Shown: positions 11,655 through 23,965, numbered from the stretch's first letter. The stretch is DNA of 64,000 bases from Diogma glabrata (GCA_963693315.1 OY856186.1:456441217-456505216), one strand, 5' to 3'. A program made the numbers and translations. Notes: generated by a model not told the origin, from the letters alone.

Positions 11655-11960
11655 TAGTAAAGCGCTGCTTCATTGCTGAACAATGAAGTGGCATAGCAGG
11701 TCGCGTACCTAGCGATATTATTTTTTTGCCCCAGACTAGCTGCAGCCTATGGGGTCGAGAGAAGAATCCCTGCTGCTCCAGCACAAATAACTGAACTTGT
11801 ACGCGTAACATGAGTTGAGAACGGAGGCAAGAAGAAAAACAAGTGAACTAAACCACGATCACCACGCCCAACCCCATAATTTTAATCCATTCCCACACTT
11901 ACACACTTCATCCACTCCCACACATACACACCATCCATAGCCTTATACGCACATTCACAC
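11655..11960 (+). mobile_element. tRNA-type SINE, copy 2
   Basis: This copy has the best promoter boxes: A box TGGCATAGCAGG (perfect to TRGCNNAGYNGG) near 11689 and GGGGTCGAGAGAAG near 11754. A short inverted repeat (CTTCATTG...CAATGAAG) precedes the A box. The tail is degenerate CACA/CACTTA DNA. Compared with copy 1 it lacks the CTCTGGCGACCCC segment. Confidence 0.75.
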
Positions 11961-12258
11961 CACCCCACTCATCAACCACTCCATTCATACGCTCATAACC
12001 CATAGGTAATCTAAAGTATGCTTCATCCATAATTGTACGCCATGCTTTAGAAATAAGGCTACCCGGAAATGCAACAACACGATCTATTTTCAAGCCTTGT
12101 GGTGATACTGGGGCCAACGCTATTGAGTATTCTTTATCACCGCTAGCTGGTTGTAACAAACATCGTTTCACTATATCAGTAAGTCGTACTTCTGCATCTG
12201 GTCTAGAAAACAAGGAACCATCCATCACACGACCTGGTAATGCTGTTGAAAACCCCAT
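11908..12258 (-). pseudogene. Unrecognised protein fragment running into a SINE tail
   Basis: The minus-strand frame opens at an ATG (12258) and runs 116 codons. The first ~92 residues look like genuine protein: mixed charge, few Asn/Lys, motifs such as SRPDAEVRLTD and LPMGYERM. The last ~24 are translation of the neighbouring SINE's CA tail, so the natural C-terminus is missing or the SINE landed in the gene. GC content is above the surroundings. I cannot assign a family; it could be a fragment of a mobile-element protein, an old viral insertion or a host exon. A duplicated GATTAGTAACAGT word lies just upstream. Confidence 0.35.
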
Positions 12259-12801
12259 ACTTTAAGGTCAAATGCGAAGTTCGATCACTGTTACTAATCA
12301 GTGACTGTTACTAATCACACCAGGTTTTATTAAGTATTCAACACCTGATTTGTTCTACAACAACAGGAAAACAATACTGCAAACAATATTTCTAAATAGA
12401 ATACTCTTTCAACAGCTTCAGAAACTCCAACAGTTGATTGTAGAAATTTCCAGTAATACAACGTTTAAAATAATACACAAATTATTTCTACTTAATAACG
12501 CTTTAAACTTTATTAACAAAAACTAATTTTAAATATCACTTTTATAATTTTCAATTTACCGTCACAAGTTTAAAATAAAACTAATTCAAAATCTACAATT
12601 ACAATTGCTTATATACTATTCTTCTTAATTTCTAGATAATTCGAGGTCACTTTTTAGAAACCTTGAGAAAATTCCAACAAATTCCACGAAATACAACAAC
12701 AACACTATGCATTTCATTAATTGGTTTTGTGTTTTGTTGTGATTTGATTTTTCTGGAAGTCACTGTAATCGTCTGGATTTTTCTGTAATCGTAACAATAT
12801 T

Positions 12802-13487
12802 ATGCATAAGTTAAAACTAGAAATTAAAAATGATATCAACAAGCTTACTTCTGCATTTGAATCAAAAATTTCTGAGATAGAGGGATATGGGTCGGCTATA
12901 CATAAAAATAAACAACAATGTGGATTCATTTCGTAAAAATTTCGAGCTATTGGTTAATGGAGTTCCACATGCACCAAACGAAAATCTTCACAAAATAATT
13001 AGTTCACTATCAAACAACTTTGGCTACTGTACGGATTCTGTTAATGTTGATGGTGTCAGTGTGTTTTTATTGCAGGATGCCCAACTTTTTCGTCTTTAAT
13101 CAGCATCAAAAAGTAATAAACAATTTCATCGACCTATATTGATTCGTTTCGCGAGCTTGCTGCCAAAAGATCAATACTTTCAACGCTATATTAAAACTTC
13201 AAAAAATCTGCTCCTGGATAACATTTATGGGTTTAATGGTAAAAGCCAAGTTTATATACAGCTAAATTTAACTCAGGAGTGCTATAAGACTAATAAAATA
13301 GCGCTTACACTAAAAAAAACAAGATAAAATTCATCAATCTAAATTTATAAATGGGAGAGTTTTAGTCAAATTTTCGGCGAATGAAGACTTTGAGTTGTTT
13401 TATAATGAAGAGGATCTCCAACTAGCGGCAGATAAACATCGAATCATTCGACATAATATTTCCTCCGGTTGGAACCTTATGAAATAA
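12802..13487 (+). pseudogene. Broken LINE ORF1-like gene (RNA-binding, FP25K-like)
   Basis: Three frames read in sequence give one protein: a coiled-coil-like start at ATG 12802 (MHKLKLEIKNDINKL), a central part (about 12887-13099) with NGVPHAPNENLHKIISSLSN, and a C-terminal part (about 13139-13487) with IRFASLLPKDQYFQRYIK, VYIQLNLTQECYKTNK and INGRVLVKFSANED. That order, a coiled coil then an RRM-like fold, is typical of ORF1 in CR1/L2-type LINEs and of baculovirus-FP-like domains. ORF1 chaperones the LINE RNA. At least two frameshifts, near 12880 and 13100-13140, and another near 13320 break it. No ORF2 follows. Confidence 0.55.
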
Positions 13488-13779
13488 TCTTGGGAATATT
13501 TAAATTTTTTGTTTTTGTGGTAAACATCTTGTTTTGGCAATTTAATTGCAATTTTTGAATTTGAAAATTTTTATATTGTTTTTTTTAATTAATTAAAATT
13601 TTGAATCTGAAGTATTTTTATTTTTAATAGATATTTCCATAAATATTTTTCTTCTATTACATTTTGTTTTGGTAATTCTTTTCTCTTTTTTTTGCTGTTT
13701 GTTTATAATTTTTCTAATTAAAATGAGTGTTTCCTCGACTGTGGATATGCAAAACATCCCGACTAGCAATTTGTTCAGG

Positions 13780-14400
13780 TATGCCCTATTATGATCCGGG
13801 CCGGATCAGGGTGTAATAATGTAAAACCTAATAGGGCATTTGCATCCGGCCTCTATCACAAATCATACTTGATTTCACTACTAGGGCATGCCGTATTTGT
13901 CCTGATCCGGCCCGGATTTCGAAAACCTATCTCATCCCTAGTAGTAAATGCCGAACCAGGGCCGGATCAGAATCATATCTGATTTTTCAGTTATGGTTTG
14001 CCTTTCTGAGGTTTGCCTGATTTGTCCTGATCTGAGCCTTATTTCATTTTAATAAATTTCATTAGGTTAAATTTCACTAGAGTATTATCCATATTAGATA
14101 TACATAGTTTGCGAAATTTCACATGTACTTTAGTTATCGCATCTCTGCGTTTGATAAAGTTAGAATATTTTTATAAACATTTTTCTCTAATGTATGTAGT
14201 AGTAAATTTTCTAATTTTTCTAATGTATGTTAAAGAAAATTCCCTATTTTAAATGATCCGGTCGTGGTCCGTTTCTAGTAGGGTTGCCTGATCCGGTTTG
14301 GATAGTTTGAGGCGTTACATTACTGATCAGGACCTGTCAGGGTACCTGATACGGTCCTTATCAGTAGTAGGGAAAGCCGTATCCAGTCCAGATCTGAGCC
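13780..14400. repeat. Cluster of degenerate GATCCGG words
   Basis: About ten variants of CTGATCCGGCCCGGAT occur on both strands (near 13792, 13843, 13901, 13963, 14030, 14253, 14288, 14320, 14378), several joined to a CTAGTAGGGCATGCC-type word. Spacing is irregular, roughly 45-65 bases within each half, with an ordinary AT-rich gap at about 14045-14250. The words are near-palindromic and much more GC-rich than the background. The function is unknown; it looks like a decayed tandem or inverted repeat. Confidence 0.55.
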
Positions 14401-15295
14401 CTTACATAATTCTAGTTGGGATTGTTTTAAAATCTAGTTGCTGCTCGAATAATATCGGCTTTAATTTTGCACATATCAACCCCCATATAACATGATGGAC
14501 CTCAATATATATTTCTCGTATATCAGTCCTTCTTTTTTTCACATAGCTCTATCTTCACATTCGGCATTTTCCGAATATTGAATATTCAACGCATTTTATC
14601 CAACAAACGGGCGTATTTTCCACTGCCAGATGGAAAACTTCTCATTAATTTATCTGCCCGACTATATGAGAAAATATATCAAGGTCCATAAAAACTTATT
14701 CTTGACAAATGTCTAAACCAAACTGTTTTTCTTATTAAATGATACATTATAATTAAGGCAAGACTTTTCTTGTTTTAATTTTACCAATTAAGATAGTATT
14801 TTTTCTTTTAGTTACATTCAAATCGGTGTTACAATCCATCTCACCGAAAAAGCAATTTTCCAATTAACTTTCATTAAAAAAACTACCAAAGGTTTAAGGT
14901 AAATTATTACATCGATTTTGTTACACGTTTCTGGACACACATGGTTATTTTATGGTATTCTCAGCCATCCTCAGATTTTTTTTCCTTTCCGGTTCGAACA
15001 AAATTATTTAAATGTGTGTGATAGGAAAATCACAAGAGAACGGAGATGAGATCGCTCGCAATGTCGCGATCACTTATTTATTATATTTAAAAAAATATTA
15101 TTATAAAATAAACCGTTTTTTAGGGTTAGGGTTACATTTCAACATTGAATAATCGAATAACAGCATTTAGAGTTCCGACATTAGGAATTATAGCATCATA
15201 TTGTGATATTAAATATGCTACATCTCGAATATGACAAAGTGATGTCTTAAGAGTGCTAAGGTAGCATCCTCAACCTTATGGTATATTCTTTGTTG
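14401..15295. other. AT-rich spacer
   Basis: No gene. A two-and-a-half-unit TTAGGGTTAGGGTTA word lies near 15121; it is too short to be a telomeric tract. Confidence 0.4.
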
Positions 15296-15299
15296 ATTT

Positions 15300-15420
15300 T
15301 TTTAATAGAATGTGTTGTAGGAATTGTAATACATGCCACACATAAAAACATAAAAACCTTTTAAGACCAATGTCCTACGTCGCGTTCTAAGTTGTTACTA
15401 TTCTTGAACGGTTGTTTTAA
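15300..15420 (-). mobile_element. LINE 3'-end fragment
   Basis: The minus strand carries CTTAGAACGC, CATTGGTCTTAAAAGG, TTTTATG and CAACACATTCTATTAAAAA-type words in the same order as the 3' end of the LINE at 53.36-53.96 kb and the derivative at 10.3 kb. Only the last ~120 bases are present. Confidence 0.6.
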
Positions 15421-18400
15421 TAATTTTAAGAAAATAAAATACTTCTTATTATTTTAGTGCCATAAAATAAACGGGTCATAAATGTTAAGACGAAACGTGT
15501 AATTCAACTTAAACTGCAAAATTATGACGACGAATTTTTCAAACTTTTGTATCTATAACCATCGCTCAGTCGATATTGGGTCTAACACTTAGGATCGAAT
15601 CGTGTTACTGTTGAAGGAGATCGACTCCTATCCGAAACACGAAAAAATTTCAATGTAATAAACTTTAAGGTTTGTTCCAAAACATCCAAAAATGAAAAAC
15701 TTCGATTTGAAAAAATTGAAATGATTCACAAAGTTACTTGAAATTGTCAAGCGCGAATTATATTTTTAATTGCTGCCTGCATAATCCTTTTATTATCAAA
15801 ATCATTTTTGGTTGTCATTGTTATAATCGTGATATATCAAATTTCAATACACATATCCATTATTGCTATAATAGCCATTTATAATTAAATGTACGAAAAC
15901 TTTGAAATTAAATATGCGTTCAAAAGTTAACAAAACAGTTTTACTTACCTTTTTCAGGGGTTTCCCTACCATTCTCGATTTCAAATATACGAATAGAAAA
16001 CAGAACGTTAACATCCCATCTAAGCAAAAAATAATGTTAGAATAAAAAAATTTGCCTTTATTAAACAATACATGTCCTTGTTGTTTATCCTTATGTGGAT
16101 GATTTTTTTATTATTTTCATTCCAAATGAGTCCTATTACAGAAAGGACACATTTTAACAGGGTGAACGATAAGTTTAATAGAAAGAGTAATAATAAACAA
16201 AATCTGAACAAATAATCTCAATTTTCAAAACACTATCCCCCTGTATGTTGAATGAGAATATTGTCAAATTTTGGGAATATCTACAACTTTCTTTTTGAAA
16301 TCTAGAAAGTATTCACTTTTATTGAAATCCTTTTTTTTTTGTTGGTTTTTGGTTGGTGTTTTGGAAATGAAAATAATCTGATATGTGTATATCCGAATCG
16401 TTTTATTTATCTATGAATTTGTTATATGTGAAACTTAGATTAAATATTTAATAAGGATGAAACCAAAGGATTTATATTTATGGAATAATTATTCATGATG
16501 ACTCGATAAAGGGAATTGACCGTATAATCTAACTGTTTGAACTTTCCTTTAGTAAGCTCGTTTAGTTTATAATGAAGAATATGATACTTTAATTTGTTAT
16601 TTATTACACATATGTAATAACTGAATAAAAACAATATTAATATATTTGAATTTTATTTTAGTTTAATTTTCTCAAAATTGATATAATTTTCCAAATTTGG
16701 AGGTTATTTCAAAATCAATAAGCACTGAAGAAAGCAAAAATTAGATACGAAAGCTTTCAAAGTAAATAAATAAATAATTTACCTTTTAGCATAAATTTAG
16801 GAAAAATTAAATTCAAATGAATCAGTAATCAGAATAAAATTGTTTATTGCAATCTCGTATTGCAGTGGAATGGTGTGCCACTGTCTGTGGCATTGAGCAA
16901 AGCCATTGGAGAAAAATTCTGGTTTTAAATTTGTATTTTAAAATTTTAACTGCAGCTGCAGATGCATCTGGAGATGATTTATAAACAAAAACAACAAACA
17001 AATTTGTTTCGATACATTTACATGTTCGTGATCGAAGCCAAAAGCATTTCAGATCATCGCCGTAGAATAACAAAATGTTTAATAAAACCAGTAAATTTCA
17101 CGTTATCGTGGACGACTGCTTATACAACAAACAGCTAGATAATTAGCTATTTAAATATTTTTTGTTTCATACCCAAGTCGTTGAAAAAGTGAGGGTAGGG
17201 TTTTGAAAATGTTCGCATTAATACCAGACCTAGTGGATCATTTGTGAGATCATTTTGTCAAAAAGGTACCGATTTAGCGCTAGAGCGTGTTTTCTGTGTT
17301 ATATACGTAAGATAGCTATTGGAAGTTGCAGTTGAGGAAGGCTTAAAGTTTGAATGAAGCGATAGGCAGTTTGCAACAATTGAGACCGAAGTGCACTCTT
17401 CATGTATTGCTGGAAGATCTTAAATTCTGGAAGTATTAGTGACACTCGATCACGAAAAAGCTTTTGAATTCAATGCGTTTGGAATAAAGTAGAAAAACAA
17501 TGTATATATTATTGACTTTGCCGGTAAAGTATAGTAGGACTGTAAAATATTCATAGGCAGTGGTCTCAAAATGTAAAAGGATCATTTATTCTTGATAAGA
17601 TAAAGACAACATGGTAACATCTGTTGCTGTTTTGTATAAAGAGAGTGATTAAATCTGGAAAGGAAGAGATAAAACAGAAGAAATGGAGAGTTATCGTCAA
17701 CATGGACTCACTATGATCGTTAGATTTACAGCATGTAATGGAATGATAATAATATTCGACAAACCTGATTCGGTAGAAGATGATTGCATGTGTGTATGTT
17801 GAAATGAGGGTTACATTTTTTGATGAGGTAGCTCAATTTTCGTTGTAGAGAAGAAAGTTGATGAGGTTATCGAACGAGCTACGATAGTTAAATAAAAAGA
17901 AAGGATTGGATGAATTTTAAATTGTGTTCATGACCATTACAGAACGTGACAAACGGAGCAGGTCTGGCCGAACCTTTAAGAAAATTCAAACAGTCTATAG
18001 AACTTACATGAGGGCACAAAAACAATTAATTATAATAACAAATACGTCAAGTTTTTCTTCTATTTTTATACAATTTCAAAAATAATACTGTTCTTTAATT
18101 CAACGTAACAATGGACATCAAAACATCATAAAAGTATGAAAGTCCCATTAAAAAAATTTTTCTATTTCAATCTGAAATAAAATTCACGAAAATTATAATA
18201 TATTACAAAAAAAATAAGTTTAACAACTTAAAATGGACATCATTGAAAAAATATAATCCAAAAATAATAAGCTTTTATTTGTTAGAGAGCCATATACGCT
18301 CGAGAGCTACTAATATCTTAAGGAGGTTAAAAACTTAAATAATTTATAATTCGATGCGAACTTACTCATCGACTTTATTTAGAAAAAGTCTTTCTATCTA

Positions 18401-18930
18401 TCTCTGTCACTGTGGCTTAAACATTAAACATTTCATTTCACACGAAATTTTACCCATATATTGGAAAATCTACCGTATTTATAAAAAACAAATGACGCGA
18501 CAGAGAAAAATCATTCCAATACTATCAAAAAACAGAAACATATGGTACTTCAAGTTTAATCAATTATTGATATTGCAAACATATATTACCCAAAACTCAT
18601 AATATGAAGTACTCTATCAATAATTCAGCATCAACGCTTTTGCGCATGATCAATTTTCTTTTTCTTTACTCGATTTTGGCTTTTGTTTAAAACAAGAAAA
18701 ACAATATTCGTTTCACAATGACAAAAGAAAAAAATGTTAAAAATATGCGTTACAGTGGAACGTCATAACCAGACAGATGTTATATATGAAACGAATTTTT
18801 AAATGGTTTGATAGTGCTGAGCGAATGTAGGATTTATAGTATGAATATTGTGAGGTCTGTGTGGTTTAGAGTTTAAAAGAAAAGTCTATTTAATAGTCTT
18901 TTGTTGAATGTTACAATTTATAATAAAATA
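15421..18930. other. AT-rich DNA, possible very old RT relic at 17.3-18.0 kb
   Basis: No gene can be supported. Around 17437 the plus strand can be read LDHEKAF, resembling RT motif A, and about 125 codons later, near 17818, a FDE followed by VEKKVDEVIERATIV resembles the region around RT motif C. Many stops and frameshifts separate them, so this is only a hint. The 83-residue minus frame at 16822-17073 is unrecognised. Confidence 0.25.
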
Positions 18931-18940
18931 AAGCAATCGT

Positions 18941-19005
18941 TGTCAGGATCAAATCAAAACCCCGAGATACAGAGTCTCATTCTCTACTGACTGAACTAGT
19001 CAGTC
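18941..19005 (-). pseudogene. tRNA-Lys-like relic
   Basis: On the minus strand the sequence has TAGTTCAGTCAGTAGAG, very close to the tRNA A-box/D-arm consensus TAGCTCAGTCGGTAGAG, followed by an anticodon arm GAGACTCTGTATCTC matching tRNA-Lys except for the anticodon (CTG in place of CTT). The T arm is disrupted (GGGTTTTGATTTGATCC instead of GGGTTCGANTCC) and no acceptor stem pairs. It is a tRNA pseudogene or the head of a tRNA-Lys-derived SINE. Confidence 0.6.
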
Positions 19006-19817
19006 TAACATAAAGCCTCAGTGAATAAGTAATGGAACCTGTTAGCCTGATGAAATTATGGGATGACCTTGAAGGTTGACTTACATGGTTAACAATGTGC
19101 GTTTCATGTTACTTCACTACTTCAGATACTCTCGCAGGAGTCAAGAGTTTCAACCCAACTAAGGTAAGCGGACTCGCAAAACCCATTAAAAATGGGAAAA
19201 AACCCATCCGAAAAACACTTTCTAGCTTTGTGGTTTAAAAAAATTTAGATAACCAAAAAAAAAATTAATTTTTTCGAACGAAAAATCAACACAAAAAATG
19301 TTGACTCAAAATAAAATTCCAAAGTTTTCAAAAACAAACTCAAAATTTTTCAATCGAAAAAAAATATTTTATTCTCTTCCATTTAATTATATCAGCTTTA
19401 TTTGTATGTTTTTTCGATAATAATAGTATGTATTATTGTATTGTTTTTTAACCTATAGCCTAATGAACTTAACCTATTGCCTAATGAAACTTTTATTCAA
19501 TTGGTATGATTCCAATTGGTCAAATTATTTTGATTTCATTAAAATTATTTTCAAATTATAATCACATTTGCTTTGATAAGTTTTGTTCAAAAATCAAATT
19601 TTGAGTAATTCTCTTATTTCGTTTAGTTGAACTTGGTTGATTGTATGAGAAGGGCGTTTTTTATCATCAGGGTTTTTTTATTAAGAAATTTGATTTATCA
19701 ATTAAAACAATAAAGATTTATTGTTTTAATTGAAGAAAATGTTTTTATTTTTTATAATACACAATTCTTTTTTATAATAAAATCTTTGTCAGAGAATAAA
19801 GTATTGTAATCGATTCG

Positions 19818-19916
19818 TGAATAATGAATTTTATTCTCTCGCAAATTAAAATTCTCGCTCGTGCCTCGCTCGAATTTTAAACTTTTGCTTGAGAATAAAC
19901 TACTTCATTATTCACT
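19818..19916. repeat. Short inverted repeat
   Basis: GTGAATAATGAA...TTTATTCTC at the left pairs with GAGAATAAA...TTCATTATTCAC at the right, around a core with CGCTCGTGCCTCGCTCG. It abuts the large palindrome that starts at 19932. Confidence 0.6.
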
Positions 19917-19931
19917 CATTGATTAATAGAC

Positions 19932-20477
19932 TAAGAGCCCGCGACGGCCAGACCTTCGTTATTTTATAAAAGCTGAAAGGTTCTCTGTGCATACCCCCTA
20001 CTCAGGTAGGAACGATTAGCGACATATGAAGTTTGGATCATAGTGGCTTTGGCAAGGAGCAGGTTCCAAAGGGGCCTCCAAAGTTTCGTGAAAGTATAAA
20101 AGCTAATTTTTTTATATATTCTTCGGGATAGTATTAGAAGTCACGTCACCCATTGCCAGACACTTACTATCGTGGAAACCCCTTGCCAGACACCCGTAAA
20201 CTTTAAAGTTTAAGGGTGTCTGGCAGGGGGTTTCCACGATAGTAAGTGTCTGGCAATGGGTGACGTGACTTCTAATACTATCCCGAAGAATATATAAAAA
20301 AATTAGCTTTTATACTTTCACGAAACTTTGGAGGCCCCTTTGGAACCTGCTCCTTGCCAAAGCCACTATGATCCAAACTTCATATGTCGCTAATCGTTCC
20401 TACCTGAGTAGGGGGTATGCGCAGAGAAACTTTCAGCTTTTATAAAATAACGAAGGTCTGGCCGTCGCGGGCTCTTA
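19932..20477. mobile_element. 546-bp palindrome with no spacer
   Basis: The left arm (19932-20204) and right arm (20205-20477) are equal-length inverted copies with only a few mismatches; the centre is AAACTTTAAAGTTT. Ends read TAAGAGCCCGCGACGGCC. The outermost TA on both sides fits a TA target site. Arms contain no long frame. It behaves like a foldback/MITE-type element. The whole unit is GC-richer than its surroundings, so it is foreign to the local sequence. Confidence 0.85.
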
Positions 20478-22249
20478 CTCTATAAACTACTATTAAGCAA
20501 TCAAAAAAAATTTCGAAAGCTTTTTGAAATTTTTCAATAAAAACAAAAAAATCAAGTTGGAGGCTGACAGTTTGATGGGGAGGGTAGAAAAGAATGGATG
20601 ACCAGGTTGGGTCATTCCAGATCTTAGACTAAGGCCTTTCGATCTCTACTCTACGATGATATCCAATGATGTCAATAAAAGACTCCTATTTCCATTTATT
20701 TAATATATTTTGTTATTTTGATCTTTTCGAATGTCTTCACAAAAATCTATTTTATTACATATCTTTTTAGATTATGATGTCTATATTGGAAATTCAAAGT
20801 ATCCAAGTTAGATCTACCTTAGAAGTACCTTTGAGCTATCCTAATTACTAACAAATTTACCTATTATATACTTATCACTTTTACATCCGTGTTTTTCTCA
20901 AAATTCTTCTATCGTTCCAAAAAAATAATCTTCATCAGAAAAACAAAAATAGTTTTTCTTTTCTTGATGCCAATATTTACTCATCAAGAAACAAAAGCAA
21001 ATTTTATTTCTTGATGACATAATTTTGTTAAATTAAATAATACAAAATTGTTTCCCGGCTATGTTATATAACAATATTTAAGAATTTATAATCGACAAAT
21101 TACTTTATTACTAACATTACTTATTACTAATTACTAACAAAACAAAAATTATTACGTTAAAATAAAAACAAATATGTATATATTTTTACGTTAAAACAAA
21201 AACAAAAGTATATTGTTATGTTAAAATTCATTATCCAAAAATATATTTTTCTTTTACTTTCACAACAAAAGTAAAGTTATTTGGAAATGCTAAATTGTCA
21301 TTTTTAACATTCAACTTGAATTATTATAAAATCGTCAATTTAGTTCATTTATAAATATGAACCAAATACATGACATGTATGCAATTCATTTTTAGGTTTT
21401 TAGGTTTGAGAATTTCAAGAATCATGGATCTTACTCTTATTATCTTAATATCTTAATGTCTTAATATCTTAATCATATGAATCTTGATCTTAGTCTTATC
21501 AAGATCATTTCATTAGGAGCAATGCGTGATGCATCGGCATTACAAGACCGCTGGTTTCTGAATAGTCAAACTTGTCTTTAATTTCACAAAACATTTCAAA
21601 ATTCCAAAAGAGACTCATGAAGCTTAAAAGTTTCAAAACTTCAAAAGACCAAATCCAAAATTATTCCATTATTTTTAAAATTCCAAAAAAGAAGTAAATT
21701 CAAAGTTCAAAAACTAATTACAAAAAGTTAAAATGCAAAATTATTTCAAAATTCAATAAATTACAAAAATTTAAATTTGAGAAGTATTTTATAATTTTTT
21801 CAAAATTTATTAAAGAATGCCAAAAAAAATAAGGGCAGGGTTGTGGCTAACAACTTTTCCACAGTGGCCACTTCCAAAACTTAGGATGTTACTATCGTGG
21901 CAAGTAAAGACGATATCATCTACTGGGAAGCATTGTAACAATACCTGTTAATGCAGTTATATGTATCAAATACAATGCTTTCATTTTCGTTGACAATTAA
22001 CAAAAAATATAAAATAAATTATCCCGAGATCCGAGGATGTTTATGGAGGTTTAAAGAAATCTTTAAATACGAAAAAGGTATGAAAACGTGAAAAGATTTC
22101 ATGAAAATCCACATGTTGAAAACCGTTACAAGGTATTTTATGTTTGAGAAGTAAAAGAGTCCTTCTTCACAAGGAGAGTTGAACTAAAATTTGTGCACAA
22201 CTGCAACAAAAATATTAATAGAAGAAACACATGTTCTAGACCGTGTTTT
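20478..22249. other. AT-rich spacer with minor repeats
   Basis: No gene. There is a GC-richer island of unknown nature at about 20570-20670, a short ATCTTAAT tandem (about 21438-21474) and AT-rich sequence at 21550-21830 with repeated AATTCCAAAA/TTCAAAA words resembling the inverted form of the ~57-bp array at 24.0 kb. Confidence 0.4.
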
Positions 22250-23364
22250 TTATTTTCCTGAAACTTGGCATATAAGTAGTTTGGATACAATAAAAAATAC
22301 AACTTATTTTACAATTTTTTTAAAGTGCATAGTTTGAGCATAGGGGGCACCCCAACATGTATGAAAAATGAAAATTCGGCCAATCCGATGTAACTTTGAA
22401 ATTAAATTGCTCAGGAGCGGCTATACCGATTTCAGCAAACTTTTTTTGTTTGATAGATGATTAGTTAGTCGTTTAAAAAAAATTAATTATTATTTTTTGT
22501 AATTATTTTTTAAATAAAAATATTAAAAAACTTTTTTAAAGATGGCGCAAGGGTCGAAGATCAATTGGAATTTGATTAATTTTTTTTCTAAAAAAGTTCT
22601 ACTTTTATTCTACAATATTCCAAATTTACAAAGAGGCCATAATTTTTGTTCTTGAGATATTTAATTTTAAAGATTTTTGGTCCGTCTAAAATTCTAATTG
22701 TTCATTATTTTTTCGAACAATTTTTATCAACAAAAAATTTTAACCACTGAATTTCGAAAAAATGATTAAAATATCGAATTTTAGTGGGACCAAAAATCTT
22801 TAAAATTAAATATCTCAAGAACACGAACTAATGCGTCTTTGTAAACCATATATATAATACAGAAGTAACGAAAAAGCGAAGCCATGCCTAAGGAAAGGGG
22901 AAAATGCGGAAAGGAGAATGTAAAAAAATTAATTTAAAAAAATTAAACTATTAAAAAATAAACGAAACAAAAACGATATTAGAAATTTAAATTTTAACAT
23001 TACTTCGGTCTGAAAGACCTAAGTATTACATTCATGAGCTAAAAGTGAAATTCTTACCCCCACTATTTTTGGCATTTTTCGACGTTTTAGGACCTACTGA
23101 TTCTAAAAAAGCAAACATAAAAAATGGATGTCTGTCTGCCGGCCGGCCGTCATTACCTACGCAATCTAGAAAACCGCTGGAGGGATTTCAAAAATTTTTT
23201 TTGCTAAAAATAGGTATACTTCAGGGACAGGTCCGAAAGGACGCTGTGTTAAATAACTGTACCGGAAGTGTGTGAAAAAAATCATTATGTGTGTCAAAAA
23301 AGCAAATTTTCATATTTTTGGCTTAAAAACGTTCATTTTAAGTGATTACGAGTAGTTGTCAAAG

Positions 23365-23965
23365 TTGTCAAGTGTGTCAAAAGAAAGATTTTTATTTATT
23401 TTTTTACCTAATTTTTTGGAAAAAACATAAAATTAATTGTTTGTTTGAAATGAAGTTTCATTATTATTATTGAGAATTATGGCATTATAAGTTTGTCAAA
23501 AAAGTGTTGTCAAGTGTGTCAAAAGAAAGATTTTTATTTTTTTTTACCCAATTTTTTGGAAATAAAATTGTTTGTTTGAAATGATATTTTATTATTATTA
23601 TTGAGAATTATGGCATTATAAGTTTGTCAACAAAATGTTGTCAAGTGTGTCAAAAGATTTTTATTTAGTTTTTTACCCAATTTTTTGGAAAAAAAATAAA
23701 TTGTTTGTTTGAAATGAAATTTTATTATTATTATTGAGAATTATGGCATTATAAGTTTGTCAAAAAATGTTGTCAAGTGTGTCAAAAGAAAGGTTTTCAT
23801 TTATTTTTTACCCAATTTTTTTAGAAAAAAATAAAATTAATAGTTCGTATGACATGATATTTTATTATTATTATAGAGAATTATGGCATTATAAGTTTGT
23901 CAAAAAATAATGTCAAGTGTGTCAAAAAATAATTTCATTTAATTTTTTAGCCAATATTTTGGGAA
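23365..23965 (+). repeat. ~130-140-bp tandem array, five units
   Basis: Each unit starts GTTGTCAAGTGTGTCAAAAG, continues through a T-rich stretch with TTACCCAATTTTTTGGAAAA and TTGTTTGAAATGA, and ends ATTATGGCATTATAAGTTTG. Unit starts lie near 23365, 23508, 23638, 23770 and 23910. The first three units are the most alike, consistent with local amplification. Confidence 0.8.

Noticed and set aside
11479..11811. 110-residue minus-strand frame
   Set aside because: It runs across the boundary between a dispersed repeat and a SINE, so it is a chance fusion.
15121..15135. TTAGGGTTAGGGTTA, a telomere-like word
   Set aside because: Only about two and a half units, not a tract; expected by chance in a long AT-rich window and not the usual insect TTAGG unit.
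17300..18000. Possible RT motifs (LDHEKAF; FDE with VEKKVDEVIERATIV)
   Set aside because: Spacing is plausible but stops and frameshifts are too many; kept only as a hint in the spacer entry.
23365..23965. CRISPR-like regular repeats
   Set aside because: Repeat and 'spacer' portions are both repeated, units are ~135 bp and the genome is eukaryotic; this is a minisatellite.
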